A stretch of 64,000 nt of DNA, from the NCBI RefSeq assembly GCF_002831565.1, contig NZ_CP025096.1, forward strand, positions 5,633,014 through 5,697,013. Reading direction: 5' to 3'. Both the position numbers and the translations under genes were made by a program. The notes below the pieces were generated by a model, which had not been told where the DNA came from, made no database searches, and worked only from the letters and a program-made list of their open reading frames with translations. How positions within the stretch are numbered: position 1 is the first letter of the stretch; every line of letters begins with the position of its first letter. The stretch is from Spirosoma pollinicola. GTDB lineage: Bacteria > Bacteroidota > Bacteroidia > Cytophagales > Spirosomataceae. This document shows, in pieces, positions 16,640 to 25,736 of this stretch.

Positions 16640-17353
16640 ATGGCACAATCTAGTATTGAGTGGACAGAAATGACGTGGAATCTGACAACAGGTTGTGATA
16701 AAATTTCTGCCGGTTGTAAATTCTGTTATGCGGAAGTTATGACTAAGCGACTTCAAGCGATGGGTTCGCCCAAATATTTAGATGGCTTCAAGATAGTAAA
16801 AGTTCACGATTCAGAATTACACCTACCATTTACATGGAAAAAACCAAAAGTAGTATTTGTAAATTCAATGAGTGATATGTTCCATAAAGACATACCATTG
16901 TCATTCATTCAAAAAGTTTTTGACACTATGAATCAGTGTTCCCAACATACATTTCAAGTGCTTACAAAAAGGGCAGAACTTTTAGTTAAATATTCAGACC
17001 AACTAAATTGGTCGAAAAATATTTGGATGGGTGTTTCTGTTGAAGACGAACGGGTTGCTGATCGCATTGAACATTTGCGTAATTCTGGTGCGGCTGTAAA
17101 GTTCCTATCGTTAGAGCCTCTAATTGGCCCACTTTCAAATCTTAACTTAACTGGAATAGATTGGGTAATAGTTGGCGGTGAATCTGGCTTCAAGGCGCGT
17201 CCAATGAATCCAGAGTGGGTTGAGGAAATTCAAATTCAATGTAAACAACAGGGCGTTGCCTTTTTCTTTAAACAATGGGGTGGAAAAAAGAAGAAGTTAG
17301 CTGGCAGAGAATTGAACGGCAAGACATACGACGAAATGCCTGTTGCAGCGTGA
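16640..17353 (+). CDS. Phage Gp37/Gp68 family protein (DUF5131), three-Cys motif
   Basis: Protein of 237 residues of the DUF5131/PF07505 family. The N-terminal signature is complete: IEWTEMTWN, then Cys19, Cys26 and Cys29 in a C-x6-C-x2-C arrangement ending CYAE, which recalls radical-SAM cluster motifs. Further family blocks are FVNSMSDMFH, FQVLTKRAE, WMGVSVEDE, FLSLEPLIG, VIVGGESG and FFKQWGGKKK. It appears intact. It directly follows tcmP, with which it is commonly paired, and is followed by a strong terminator, so the two form a compact unit. The reaction is unknown. Like tcmP it is AT-richer than its surroundings. Confidence 0.92.
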   Translation: MAQSSIEWTEMTWNLTTGCDKISAGCKFCYAEVMTKRLQAMGSPKYLDGFKIVKVHDSELHLPFTWKKPKVVFVNSMSDMFHKDIPLSFIQKVFDTMNQCSQHTFQVLTKRAELLVKYSDQLNWSKNIWMGVSVEDERVADRIEHLRNSGAAVKFLSLEPLIGPLSNLNLTGIDWVIVGGESGFKARPMNPEWVEEIQIQCKQQGVAFFFKQWGGKKKKLAGRELNGKTYDEMPVAA

Positions 17354-17383
17354 AAAGTCCGCCCCTGATGGGCGGACTTTTTT
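17354..17383 (+). terminator. Rho-independent terminator of the tcmP-DUF5131 unit
   Basis: Perfect stem AAAGTCCGCCC (17354-17364) with GGGCGGACTTT (17370-17380), a 5-base loop and a T run to 17383. It starts immediately after the DUF5131 stop codon. Confidence 0.9.
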
Positions 17384-17523
17384 AACATCTTCAAACACAT
17401 CATCGAGCAACTTCTCAGCGATATTCCTATTACGATCTTATCCTTCTCATGTCATAGACGTAAAACGAATTCGCAATAAGCTTGGCTAACATTCAAAGCG
17501 ACTTAAAGAAACTGATTTATACC

Positions 17524-17847
17524 ATGAAGACACTTAATACAACCGAACCGACACAGGTTCCCCCGTTCTGGACAGAGGAGTGGTTAGACGCAGCCATTAA
17601 GGAATTAGACATTCGTGCTTTAACCCCGGAAAATCGGTTAGCTTATGAAATGACCCTATCCGCGAATGCGTTGGCGATTGAGAATGAGCAGAAAAAGGTT
17701 GAGGAAGTGAAGAATCAGGAAAAAGAAGTATTTGTAATCAACCTTCTTCAGCAAACTGATTTTGACTCTATCAAAACTGCAACTATCGCTGGTGTACCAA
17801 CTGAGTTCGTAGAAGGAGTCAAACAAAAACTGGCTCTTGACGAGTAA
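17524..17847 (+). CDS. Probable C-terminal remnant of a PD-(D/E)XK (Rpn-type) transposase
   Basis: Protein of 107 residues from the ATG at 17524. PPFWTEEWLDAAIKEL, then LTPENRLAYEMTL, a charged helix and IAGVPTEFVEGVKQKL look like the tail of Rpn/PDDEXK family transposases (PF12784), in which a similar 'F-x-P-E-x-R-x-A-Y-E-x-S-L' segment follows the nuclease core. The catalytic D and E-x-K residues of the nuclease are absent, so this would be a fragment, or a small stand-alone protein that keeps only the tail. It lies at the edge of the AT-rich island, which fits a mobile-element scar. The alternative is an unrelated coiled-coil protein. Confidence 0.5.
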   Translation: MKTLNTTEPTQVPPFWTEEWLDAAIKELDIRALTPENRLAYEMTLSANALAIENEQKKVEEVKNQEKEVFVINLLQQTDFDSIKTATIAGVPTEFVEGVKQKLALDE

Positions 17848-18205
17848 AAATTATAACTCCACCGCTCCGGCGACAGGCAGCATATCTCAAAGTCACGGTT
17901 TGACAGCCCAACCAGCCATGTGTGTAAAGGCTTACTACGGTCGCCATCAACACCCGTGGACGTTAATGGCGGATTGAATCTGTTGCTGAAATATCGTCTC
18001 TCGCACCACATCAAGCTCGTTTTGACAGGTCATATTTCGATCGCCACGAAGTTACTCGCTACTAAATCACCCCTCTCTTCGTGCGTCAAAATCACCCACT
18101 TTATTTTCTCCCAACCAAAATCAACCCCTTATACAGTAGATAGCCTGAGTTTTTGACATTTGAGGTAAAGGACTAATAACCTGTCAACTACGTGCATCTT
18201 CTGCT
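17848..18205. other. Non-coding stretch, nothing recognised
   Basis: No gene is supportable on either strand; the minus-strand open frame at 17748-18014 overlaps the preceding gene and resembles no family known to me. A GACATTTG word near 18155-18162 could be a weak -7 element for the following oxidoreductase gene. Confidence 0.4.
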
Positions 18206-19489
18206 ATGACGCTCCAATCGAACCGCCGTGATTTCATTAAACAAGGCAGCGCAGCCGCCCTGAGCTTAGCCCTGTTTCCCAGCTTTAAACGTAAAGTTGC
18301 GCCCAGCGACAAACTTCGGGTAGCGCATATCGGTCTGAATGGCATGGGTACCAACCACCTCAACTGGTTTGCCAATCTGCCCGAAGTCGATGTGGTGGGC
18401 CTTTGCGACCTGGACCAGACGCACCTCGATAAAGCGTTGGACACCTTAAAAAAAATCCACCCTGATACCACAGCCAAAACCTATTCTGATTTTCGGCACC
18501 TGCTTGATCGGAAGGACATCGACGCCATCACCTGCGCCACGCCCGACCACTGGCACGCGCAGGTAGCCATTATGGCCTTTCAGGCGGGGAAAGATGTGTA
18601 TGGCGAAAAACCGCTCTCCTATAGCGTTCGAGAGGGGCAGAAAATGCTGAAGGCTCAAAAGCGTTACGACCGCATTTTCCAATTGGGCACGCAGATTCAT
18701 GCGGGCGATAATTACCACCGCGTAGTCGAGCTGATTCAGGGCGGAGCCATTGGCAAAGTGCATACCGTTCGGCTCTGGAAAACGGGATTCCCACCCGTGC
18801 TGGGACCCGCCAATTACCAAACACCCCCGTCAACGCTCAATTGGGATATGTGGCAGGGGCCTGCTCCCGTTTCGCTCTACACGCCGGAACGCTGTCATTT
18901 CACCTATCGCTACTTTCTGGATTATTCGGGCGGGGTGTTTCAGGATTTCTGGTGCCACATTGCCGATGTGGTCTGGTGGTCTGTCAACCCAACGGGACTG
19001 AAAAGCATCAATGCCAAAGGTGCCGCCCCCGAGGGCATTGGCGATGCGCCCAAGTGGATCGATATCGACTACGAATTTGATAACCTGAAACTGCACTGGA
19101 CAAGTACCCCGCCAAATGTGCCGGGTGCCGACAAGAAAGGCATTGGTGCGTATTTCGAAGGCGATAAAGGGACGCTCCTGTGCGACTACAGCACCCGCGA
19201 AATAACCATCAACGGTATTGTCATGAACGACATTGCCGAAATACCCATCACGATTCAGCGGTCGCCGGGACACCAGCAGAACTTTGTTGACGCGGTAAAA
19301 TCACGTAAACAGCCGGAGTCGAATCTGGCCTACGCCCGCCAGATGACCATGCCCATGCACCTTGGCCTGATCTCGTACCGGCTTGGCCAGCCGCTGGAAT
19401 GGAACGCCCGTAAAGAGAAATTTCGCCACAATTCCGAAGCCAACGCCATGCTGTCGCGGGAGTATCGGAAAGGATGGGATTTGATCTGA
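18206..19489 (+). CDS. Gfo/Idh/MocA family oxidoreductase, Tat-exported (second copy)
   Basis: Protein of 427 residues with a twin-arginine signal (NRRDFIKQG followed by a hydrophobic segment). Seen: VAHIGLNGMG near 40-49, CATPDHWHAQ, the signature GEKPLS, and the C-terminal YFLDYSGGVFQDFWCHIADVVWW segment with the expected His. It is clearly related to the protein at 9761 but belongs to a different subgroup, since it has VFQDFWCHIAD in place of LMTDWGVHEID. The periplasmic location is inferred from the Tat signal. It is convergent with the sensor gene at 19603. Confidence 0.9.
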   Translation: MTLQSNRRDFIKQGSAAALSLALFPSFKRKVAPSDKLRVAHIGLNGMGTNHLNWFANLPEVDVVGLCDLDQTHLDKALDTLKKIHPDTTAKTYSDFRHLLDRKDIDAITCATPDHWHAQVAIMAFQAGKDVYGEKPLSYSVREGQKMLKAQKRYDRIFQLGTQIHAGDNYHRVVELIQGGAIGKVHTVRLWKTGFPPVLGPANYQTPPSTLNWDMWQGPAPVSLYTPERCHFTYRYFLDYSGGVFQDFWCHIADVVWWSVNPTGLKSINAKGAAPEGIGDAPKWIDIDYEFDNLKLHWTSTPPNVPGADKKGIGAYFEGDKGTLLCDYSTREITINGIVMNDIAEIPITIQRSPGHQQNFVDAVKSRKQPESNLAYARQMTMPMHLGLISYRLGQPLEWNARKEKFRHNSEANAMLSREYRKGWDLI

Positions 19490-19496
19490 GGCCCCC

Positions 19497-19595
19497 CTGC
19501 CTTCTGGCGCGGGCATTTGCCCGTGCCTTCCAATGTAGCGAGCATATGCTCGCATGTATATAACGGCACGGGCAAATGCCCGCGCCAGAATGCAG
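19497..19595. repeat. Intergenic inverted repeat between convergent genes
   Basis: Arms at 19497-19527 and 19565-19595 pair over 31 bases with one mismatch; the core is GGCGCGGGCATTTGCCCGTGCC. The spacer contains a second perfect palindrome, GCGAGCATATGCTCGC at 19538-19553. It lies between the stops of the oxidoreductase and the sensor-regulator and could terminate both. Confidence 0.92.
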
Positions 19596-19602
19596 GAGAC
19601 CT

Positions 19603-22461
19603 TCAATACTTGATCATAAACTCGCTCAAATTAGTCTCGGCGTCTATGTTGAGTTTTTTGCGGAGCCGGTATCGTTTTAACTCAACACTACGGGGTGTGA
19701 TGTTAAGCAGTTGGGCAATCTCTTTGGTAGACAGGTTCATACGCAGATAGGCCGCCAGTTTAAGATCACCCTGACCCAGGTCGGGGTAGTTCTCGATCAG
19801 GTGGCGTAAAAACTGTTCATGTACTTTATTGAAGTTCGCTTCGAACAGTTTCCAGTCCTGCTCGCTCGAAATATTCGTATCGATCAGGGTGCTGATGCGG
19901 TGAAAATCATCGCCCGGCCGTCGATTGCCGGAGCGGATTTTGATGCGGTTTAGCTCTTCCTTCAACTGTACCAGCAACTCGTTCTTTTGAATGAGCGACA
20001 TCGTTGAATTCGCCAGTTCTTCCGATTTCTGGATCAACCCCTGCTCTAGTTGCTCTTTTTGCAGCAGAATAATTTCCCGCTGACTTTGCTCTTCCTGATG
20101 ACGGAGTTTTTCTTCCAGTTTTTCGCGAATCTGGTTCTGGTGCGCGGCCACCCGCCTGAGGTGAAGAACATAAAGGAATCTGGCACAAAGGAGTACTATG
20201 GCTATATAGAGCAGCTTACTCCACGCATTCCAGTACCAGGGCGGCTGAATGGTGAAGGTGAAGACGCTTTCGGTCGGATTCAGGTTTGATTTCAGATGGA
20301 ATACATACTGGCCCGGTGGCAGGTTATTGAATTCTTTCTGATGAATCGCCGTGTAGGGTGACCAGGCTTGTGTGCTGTTTTCGAGCCAGTAACTATAATT
20401 GGCGGGCCGGGTATAATAGGGTGTACTAAAGGAAATGAGGACGGTCGACTGTCGGTACGAAAACGATTGCTCGGTGGGTGACTGCCAGAAAGTTCGCGTC
20501 ACAACGGGGTCATCGCCCGCCGTAACGGCCCGAATAACCGGCGGGCGCACATACCCGCCAACCATTCGGGGCAGTTCGGTGCGCGGCAGGAGCGAAAACC
20601 CATTTTCCCGGCAAAGAGCCACGTAATTGGTATCGAGCACAACTATGTTTTCGTACTCATCGACCCACTCGTTATTTCTCACCGGAATAGCCCCCGACAG
20701 TTTTTTACCCGGCGACACCCAGTTCAACGATCCATCCTGACGAAGCACAAACAGGTCGGAGCCCGATATGGGAAACAGCTTTCGAATACCCGTCCCAAGA
20801 CCGGGGAAAACCGACGCAGCCGGGACAAATCGGTTCGTCGGCACATCGTACCGAAGCACGCCCTTTACCGAGGTTATCAGAATTTCGTTTTGAATGCGGC
20901 ACAGATTAACGGCGGCTGTGCGAAAGTCAGCATCGGCATAGTCCTTACTGGCTTCCACCCGACGCAAATCAGCCGACAGACGCAACCGCTGCACCCCTTG
21001 ATTAGGGGCTTTATTCACCCAAATGGCCCCTGTTTCATCTTCTTCCAATTGCCGGACCGGTGCAGAAAACCCCTCCACTTTATGCGAAAATGCCCATTGG
21101 CCACGAGCATCTTTCTGGTAAATACAGAGGTTGGTATAGGTTCCCTGAATGAGTCGATCCTGGTGATGCCGCAACCGGCGCAATACCCAGCCACCCGTAA
21201 TACCGCTTAGCAACTGCGCCTTTGTTCCCTCGATGCGAAACGTGCCTTTATTATGGCCGCAAAGCAGTTGGCCATCCATTACAACCAGATTCCAGACCTG
21301 CCCCTGTGTGCCGGGAATCAGTTGAAAAGGTGAATCCAATGCGTTTAAGGGTTTGTAATAAACACCCTGATTGGTGCCCAGATAAAGGTTATTCCCGTGT
21401 CGGGCCATATCGTAGAGTGTACCCAGATCACCCTCCGAATCCGTGAAATAAGACACCGGCGAGTTGAGGTTGATCAGGTCGATACCTTTGTCCAGACCAA
21501 CCCACAAATTGCCATCGGCATCTTGCTGCATGGAAAGAACGGTACCATTTTGCAGGCCATTCTTCTGGTTGAAATGGTAGCGGGTGTTCCCCTGCCCGTC
21601 TGTAATCAGCACGCCATTGAGCAACGTGCCAAAGGCATAGCGGTCCGGCCCGATCAACAACCCGCGATTGAGCCGATTTTGCTGCATAAAGGCCGTGAGT
21701 TGCGGATTAAAGGGCGCGAACGTCGCGCCATCATAGCGGTAAACTGCCCGCTCGGTGCCAATCAAAAAATCGGTATCGCCGACTGGCAGAATGGTATTGA
21801 TAGCCTCGTGGCCCAGAAACTCGCTGCCTTTGAGAAGAACAAAACGGGAATCTTTCAACTCATACAGTCCTTTGTCGATCACCTCTAGCAGAAGCCTGTT
21901 TCGTACCGAATGCACAAATAGCATCGTGCTGGGCACGTCTAATTTTTGAACCCTCCCCTGCTGATAGCGGTACATGAAGGCAAACGACTGAAACAATACG
22001 CCTTGGGCTGTAATCTGAATATTCCAGATTTCTTCTGTTCGGAAAGCCCGTTCCTGAATCAAGCCCGTCAGTGAATGGTACGTTAGTTCGCCAGCCACTC
22101 CCGGCAGCCAATACCCGAACTCACCGAGTGCGCCCGTAAAAATTCGACCCTGTTTATCTATAGCCACCGACCGCACTTTTTGTCGGCGCGGTAACGCATA
22201 CACTTTCCATCGACTCCCGTCAAATTCGAGCAGGCCTTTGGAGTTGGCATAATACATAAAACGGGTTTGCGGGTGTTGAGCAATACTCCAGTTCTGGTTA
22301 TACCCCCCATACGTTTGCCGGGTGTACTGAATCAATTCCGGTCGACAAAAACTATAGGGCGACTGGGCGATACTGAAAACTCGGCTCCCCAAAATCAATA
22401 AAAGACCAATTACCAGACGATCCAGCGAATAACTTCTCTGATCGCATACCATGTTTCTCAT
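19603..22461 (-). CDS. Membrane sensor-regulator: beta-propeller, Y_Y_Y domain, LuxR-type HTH
   Basis: One-component transmembrane regulator of 952 residues. Order: N-terminal signal/anchor segment (residues about 15-33), a long periplasmic propeller with repeated DxxGxLWVG-like blades (for example DADGNLWVGLDKG), a Y_Y_Y domain (YSYWLENSTQAWSPY, then NNLPPGQYVFHLKS), a transmembrane helix (LLYIAIVLLCARFLYVLHL), a coiled coil, and a C-terminal DNA-binding helix-turn-helix (LSTKEIAQLLNITPRSVELKRYRLRKKL). No histidine kinase or receiver domain is present, unlike hybrid two-component systems of related PULs. It is divergent from susC at 22695, so it probably senses a glycan and controls that locus. 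An alternative start lies at codon 4. Confidence 0.9.
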   Translation of the reverse strand: MRNMVCDQRSYSLDRLVIGLLLILGSRVFSIAQSPYSFCRPELIQYTRQTYGGYNQNWSIAQHPQTRFMYYANSKGLLEFDGSRWKVYALPRRQKVRSVAIDKQGRIFTGALGEFGYWLPGVAGELTYHSLTGLIQERAFRTEEIWNIQITAQGVLFQSFAFMYRYQQGRVQKLDVPSTMLFVHSVRNRLLLEVIDKGLYELKDSRFVLLKGSEFLGHEAINTILPVGDTDFLIGTERAVYRYDGATFAPFNPQLTAFMQQNRLNRGLLIGPDRYAFGTLLNGVLITDGQGNTRYHFNQKNGLQNGTVLSMQQDADGNLWVGLDKGIDLINLNSPVSYFTDSEGDLGTLYDMARHGNNLYLGTNQGVYYKPLNALDSPFQLIPGTQGQVWNLVVMDGQLLCGHNKGTFRIEGTKAQLLSGITGGWVLRRLRHHQDRLIQGTYTNLCIYQKDARGQWAFSHKVEGFSAPVRQLEEDETGAIWVNKAPNQGVQRLRLSADLRRVEASKDYADADFRTAAVNLCRIQNEILITSVKGVLRYDVPTNRFVPAASVFPGLGTGIRKLFPISGSDLFVLRQDGSLNWVSPGKKLSGAIPVRNNEWVDEYENIVVLDTNYVALCRENGFSLLPRTELPRMVGGYVRPPVIRAVTAGDDPVVTRTFWQSPTEQSFSYRQSTVLISFSTPYYTRPANYSYWLENSTQAWSPYTAIHQKEFNNLPPGQYVFHLKSNLNPTESVFTFTIQPPWYWNAWSKLLYIAIVLLCARFLYVLHLRRVAAHQNQIREKLEEKLRHQEEQSQREIILLQKEQLEQGLIQKSEELANSTMSLIQKNELLVQLKEELNRIKIRSGNRRPGDDFHRISTLIDTNISSEQDWKLFEANFNKVHEQFLRHLIENYPDLGQGDLKLAAYLRMNLSTKEIAQLLNITPRSVELKRYRLRKKLNIDAETNLSEFMIKY

Positions 22462-22484
22462 TTAAATACCCTTCCAACCAGGTG

Positions 22485-22545
22485 TGATGTAATTAAAAAA
22501 GGCGAATACAGCCTAAGAAAGCCTATATGATGTAGTAATGATGTA
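22485..22545. promoter_or_regulatory. Three TGATGTA direct repeats, candidate operator
   Basis: TGATGTA occurs at 22485-22491, 22528-22534 and 22539-22545 in the gap between the sensor-regulator and susC genes. The last two are spaced by 11 bases, about one helical turn. They could be binding sites for the LuxR-type regulator; this is inference. Confidence 0.3.
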
Positions 22546-22577
22546 CCCTTATTTTAGGCAACTATACAACACCCCCC

Positions 22578-22585
22578 TACTTTTG
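22578..22585 (+). promoter_or_regulatory. Candidate -7 element for the susC operon
   Basis: TACTTTTG matches TAnnTTTG and is preceded by CCCCC. It lies 110 bases before the susC ATG, so the transcript would have a leader of about 100 bases. The same CCCCTACTTTTG string occurs before the second susC gene at 62077-62088. The -33 element is not clear. Confidence 0.5.
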
Positions 22586-22694
22586 TGCAAAAAAATATTA
22601 GAAAGTTAGTGCTATTTTTTGTTACACATCGGCAGAGCTGTTTAAGTTAACGATTACTCAGGCTGTATTAGTAACGACTCAACTAAGATTAGTT

Positions 22695-25600
22695 ATGGAA
22701 AACATTTCGCTCCACCAGAGGGTGGGCAGGCGGTCAGTCATGCTTGCCTATCTGCTCCTCTTTCTGTTTTTTCAACCAGCGCTGGCGGGCCGGGCACCCA
22801 TCCGGATAACGGGCAAAGTAACAGATGGCCCGTCGAGTGTGGGGTTGCCGGGTATAACGGTTCAGGTAAAAGGAACGTCTACCGGAACCGTTACCGATGC
22901 CACAGGCGCCTATAGCTTGCAAGCCGACGACAACGCTACACTGGTCTTTTCAAGCATTGGCTACACATCTGTCGAGATCGCCGTTGGGGGCCGCACAGTG
23001 ATCAATGTACCCCTTGCCGAAGACACAAAATCACTGGCCGAAGTGGTTGTCGTGGGGTATGGCACACAACGAAAGTCCGACGTAACAGGAGCAACCGTCA
23101 CAATCAAAGGTGATGAACTGGTTAAGCAGCCAGTCCTGACAGCTACACAGGCACTTCAGGGAAAAGCTGCCGGGGTGCAGATTATCAGCAGCGGCCAGCC
23201 GGGCAGCTCGCCCGTTGTCCGGATTCGGGGTACAGGAACGGCGCTGGCCGGAACAGCTGCCCTTTTTGTGGTTGATGGCGTACTAACTGACGATATTTCG
23301 AACATCAATACAGCCGATATCGTCAATGTCGATGTGCTGAAAGATGCATCGGCCACGGCGATTTACGGGTCACGAGGAGCCAACGGAGTTATTATCATTA
23401 CGACCAAACGCGGAACCGTTGGCAAAATGACGGTCAATTATACGGGCAATGCCGGTTTCCGCTTACCCGCCAATCTGGTCAAAATGGCCAACGCTGCCGA
23501 ATACGCCAACTACGTAAGCGCGGCCAGTGGCAACATCGTTAGCCCCGGCACGAACTCTACAGACTGGTACAGCCAGATTCTGCGGAACGGGTTCCAGCAA
23601 AATCATGGCCTGTCTATCAATGGTGGCACCGACAAATCGACTTATTTCCTGAGCGCGGGTTACTACACCGATCAGGGCATTGTAATTGACAACGTCTACA
23701 AGCGTTTCTCCATCCGGGCCAACAACGACTTCACGTTCAACAAGTATGTCAAGGTTGGCATGTCGGCTTCTTATGCTAACGGCGACAACCAGATTGCAAA
23801 CCTAAATACAGCTTATAACGATGCATACCGGGCGGCACCGCTCATCCAGTCAATAGAAGGGAGCAAGTACGGAAACACATCCGTTTATCAGAACGTAGGG
23901 AACCCCATTCTGGACATTAAGAACAACAATAACAAAGCCACCGACAACCGACTATTGGGGTCGGCTTATCTGGAAATCAAACCTGTAGAATGGCTTACTT
24001 TCCGCAGCAACATGGGGGGCGACTGGGTGAACCAGAACAGCCGGGTGTACAATTACCAGTTCAACAACGACACCACCACCTTCATAAACGCGGGCGGTAA
24101 TCAGCGCAACCCCAACAGCAACCTGAGCGTCGGGAATACGCGCACCTTCCACTGGACATGGGATAATTTACTGACCTTCAATCGCAAGTTCGATAAGCAC
24201 AGCCTAACAATACTGGCCGGAACAACCGCCGAGCAATACACGCTCACCAGTTTTACGGCTTTTCGGAAAGACGTTCCGGCGGCACAAAACCTCTGGTACA
24301 TCGGCACAGGTAACGCCAATACCTCAACCAACGACGGCACCGGCGACAAGTATACCCGGAACTCCTATATCGGGCGACTCAACTACAATTACAACGACAA
24401 ATACCTGTTTACGGCGACTATTCGGGCCGATGCCTCCTCGCGTTTCCCGAGCCAGAACCGCTGGGGCTATTTCCCTTCGGTGGGCGCTGGCTGGCTGATT
24501 TCCAATGAGTCGTTTATGCAGAACCAGCATATTTTCGATCTGCTGAAAGTACGCGCCAGTTGGGGACGAGTGGGTAACGACCGGATTCCGTCGGATTCCT
24601 ACACCGTTACGGTTCAACCGAATCTAGCCTACCCTTTCGGCGGTGGTGTGGCCACTCCAGGCAGTGCCATTACGCAAATCAAAGACCCGAACCTGAAGTG
24701 GGAAACGACCGAAGAAGCTGATTTAGGCGTCGAGTTCACTGCCCTGAACGGACGCCTGTCGGGAGAAATAAACTATTACGACAAAAAGGCCCGCGACTTG
24801 CTAATTAACGTAAAAGTGCCCTCGGTAACGGGCGATGCCGATGGTGTCGTGCTAACCAATGCAGCTTCGATTCGCAATCAGGGACTGGAGTTTACGCTGA
24901 ACTGGCGGGGCAAAATCACCAATGACCTGTCGTATCGTATAGGCGGCAATGCCACGCTGAACAAAAACTCGGTGATTGGCCTGAACGGTGGGCAACCAAT
25001 TCTCGACGGGGGTGTTGGTGCCAACCAGCAATACACCACCCGAACGGACAATGGCCAGCCTGTGGGTAGTTTTTATGTGTTGCAGGTGCTGGGTGTTTTC
25101 CAGAATGACGCCGATGTTAGCGGCTACAAAAACTCGGCCGGGCAGATTATTCAACCCTCGGCCAACCCCGGCGATTTCAAATATCAGGACACCAACGGCG
25201 ACGGCAAAATTGACGATAACGACCGCGAGTTTGCGGGTTCATATCAGCCCAAAGCCTATTTCGGGATTAGTCTGGGACTGACGTACAAAGGGCTGGATTT
25301 GAGCATAGATGCCTACGGCAATGTGGGCAATCAGGTGTATAACGGCAAACGCGGCTTCCGTCAGAATGTGCTGGACAATGTAGAACGGTCGATGGCCTAT
25401 GGACGCTGGACCTCCGGCAGTGGTATTCAAACAGAACCGGCGGCCAACAGCGGCAACCTGCAAGCCTCTACCTACTTCGTTGAGTCGGGAAATTTCGCCC
25501 GTATCAATAACGCGACACTGGGCTACAAAATCCCCCAGGTAATCCTCGATAAAGTGAAGGTGAGCAGTGTCCGGGTGTTCGTGACGGCGCAGAATATTCT

Positions 25601-25724
25601 GACCATCAAGAAATACAGCGGCTTCACCGCCGAACTGCCCGGTAACCCAACCAGTCAGGGGATTGAATTAAATGCCTATCCAACCACCCAAACGTATGCC
25701 GTTGGTCTGAACGTTGGCTTCTAA
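22695..25724 (+). CDS. SusC/RagA-type TonB-linked outer membrane transporter
   Basis: TonB-dependent transporter of 1009 residues that imports large oligosaccharides with its SusD lid. Order: signal peptide (ending ALAG), carboxypeptidase-like domain (ITGKVTDGPSSVGLPGITV, YSLQADDNATLVFSSIGY), the SusC signature (LAEVVVVGYGTQRKSDVTGA), the plug domain with RGTGTALAG and a VDGV-LTDDISNINTADI region, then a 22-strand barrel ending in NVGF. The length is typical. The susD gene follows after 12 bases, so the two are cotranscribed. The divergent regulator gene upstream is the likely controller. Confidence 0.97.
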   Translation: MENISLHQRVGRRSVMLAYLLLFLFFQPALAGRAPIRITGKVTDGPSSVGLPGITVQVKGTSTGTVTDATGAYSLQADDNATLVFSSIGYTSVEIAVGGRTVINVPLAEDTKSLAEVVVVGYGTQRKSDVTGATVTIKGDELVKQPVLTATQALQGKAAGVQIISSGQPGSSPVVRIRGTGTALAGTAALFVVDGVLTDDISNINTADIVNVDVLKDASATAIYGSRGANGVIIITTKRGTVGKMTVNYTGNAGFRLPANLVKMANAAEYANYVSAASGNIVSPGTNSTDWYSQILRNGFQQNHGLSINGGTDKSTYFLSAGYYTDQGIVIDNVYKRFSIRANNDFTFNKYVKVGMSASYANGDNQIANLNTAYNDAYRAAPLIQSIEGSKYGNTSVYQNVGNPILDIKNNNNKATDNRLLGSAYLEIKPVEWLTFRSNMGGDWVNQNSRVYNYQFNNDTTTFINAGGNQRNPNSNLSVGNTRTFHWTWDNLLTFNRKFDKHSLTILAGTTAEQYTLTSFTAFRKDVPAAQNLWYIGTGNANTSTNDGTGDKYTRNSYIGRLNYNYNDKYLFTATIRADASSRFPSQNRWGYFPSVGAGWLISNESFMQNQHIFDLLKVRASWGRVGNDRIPSDSYTVTVQPNLAYPFGGGVATPGSAITQIKDPNLKWETTEEADLGVEFTALNGRLSGEINYYDKKARDLLINVKVPSVTGDADGVVLTNAASIRNQGLEFTLNWRGKITNDLSYRIGGNATLNKNSVIGLNGGQPILDGGVGANQQYTTRTDNGQPVGSFYVLQVLGVFQNDADVSGYKNSAGQIIQPSANPGDFKYQDTNGDGKIDDNDREFAGSYQPKAYFGISLGLTYKGLDLSIDAYGNVGNQVYNGKRGFRQNVLDNVERSMAYGRWTSGSGIQTEPAANSGNLQASTYFVESGNFARINNATLGYKIPQVILDKVKVSSVRVFVTAQNILTIKKYSGFTAELPGNPTSQGIELNAYPTTQTYAVGLNVGF

Positions 25725-25736
25725 CTCAACACAAAA

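Noticed and set aside
17748..18014. Minus-strand open frame with FNPPLTSTGVDGDRSKPL-like content
   Set aside because: It overlaps the PD-(D/E)XK-like remnant, shows no family similarity I can name, and has no clear start signal; left as unexplained sequence.
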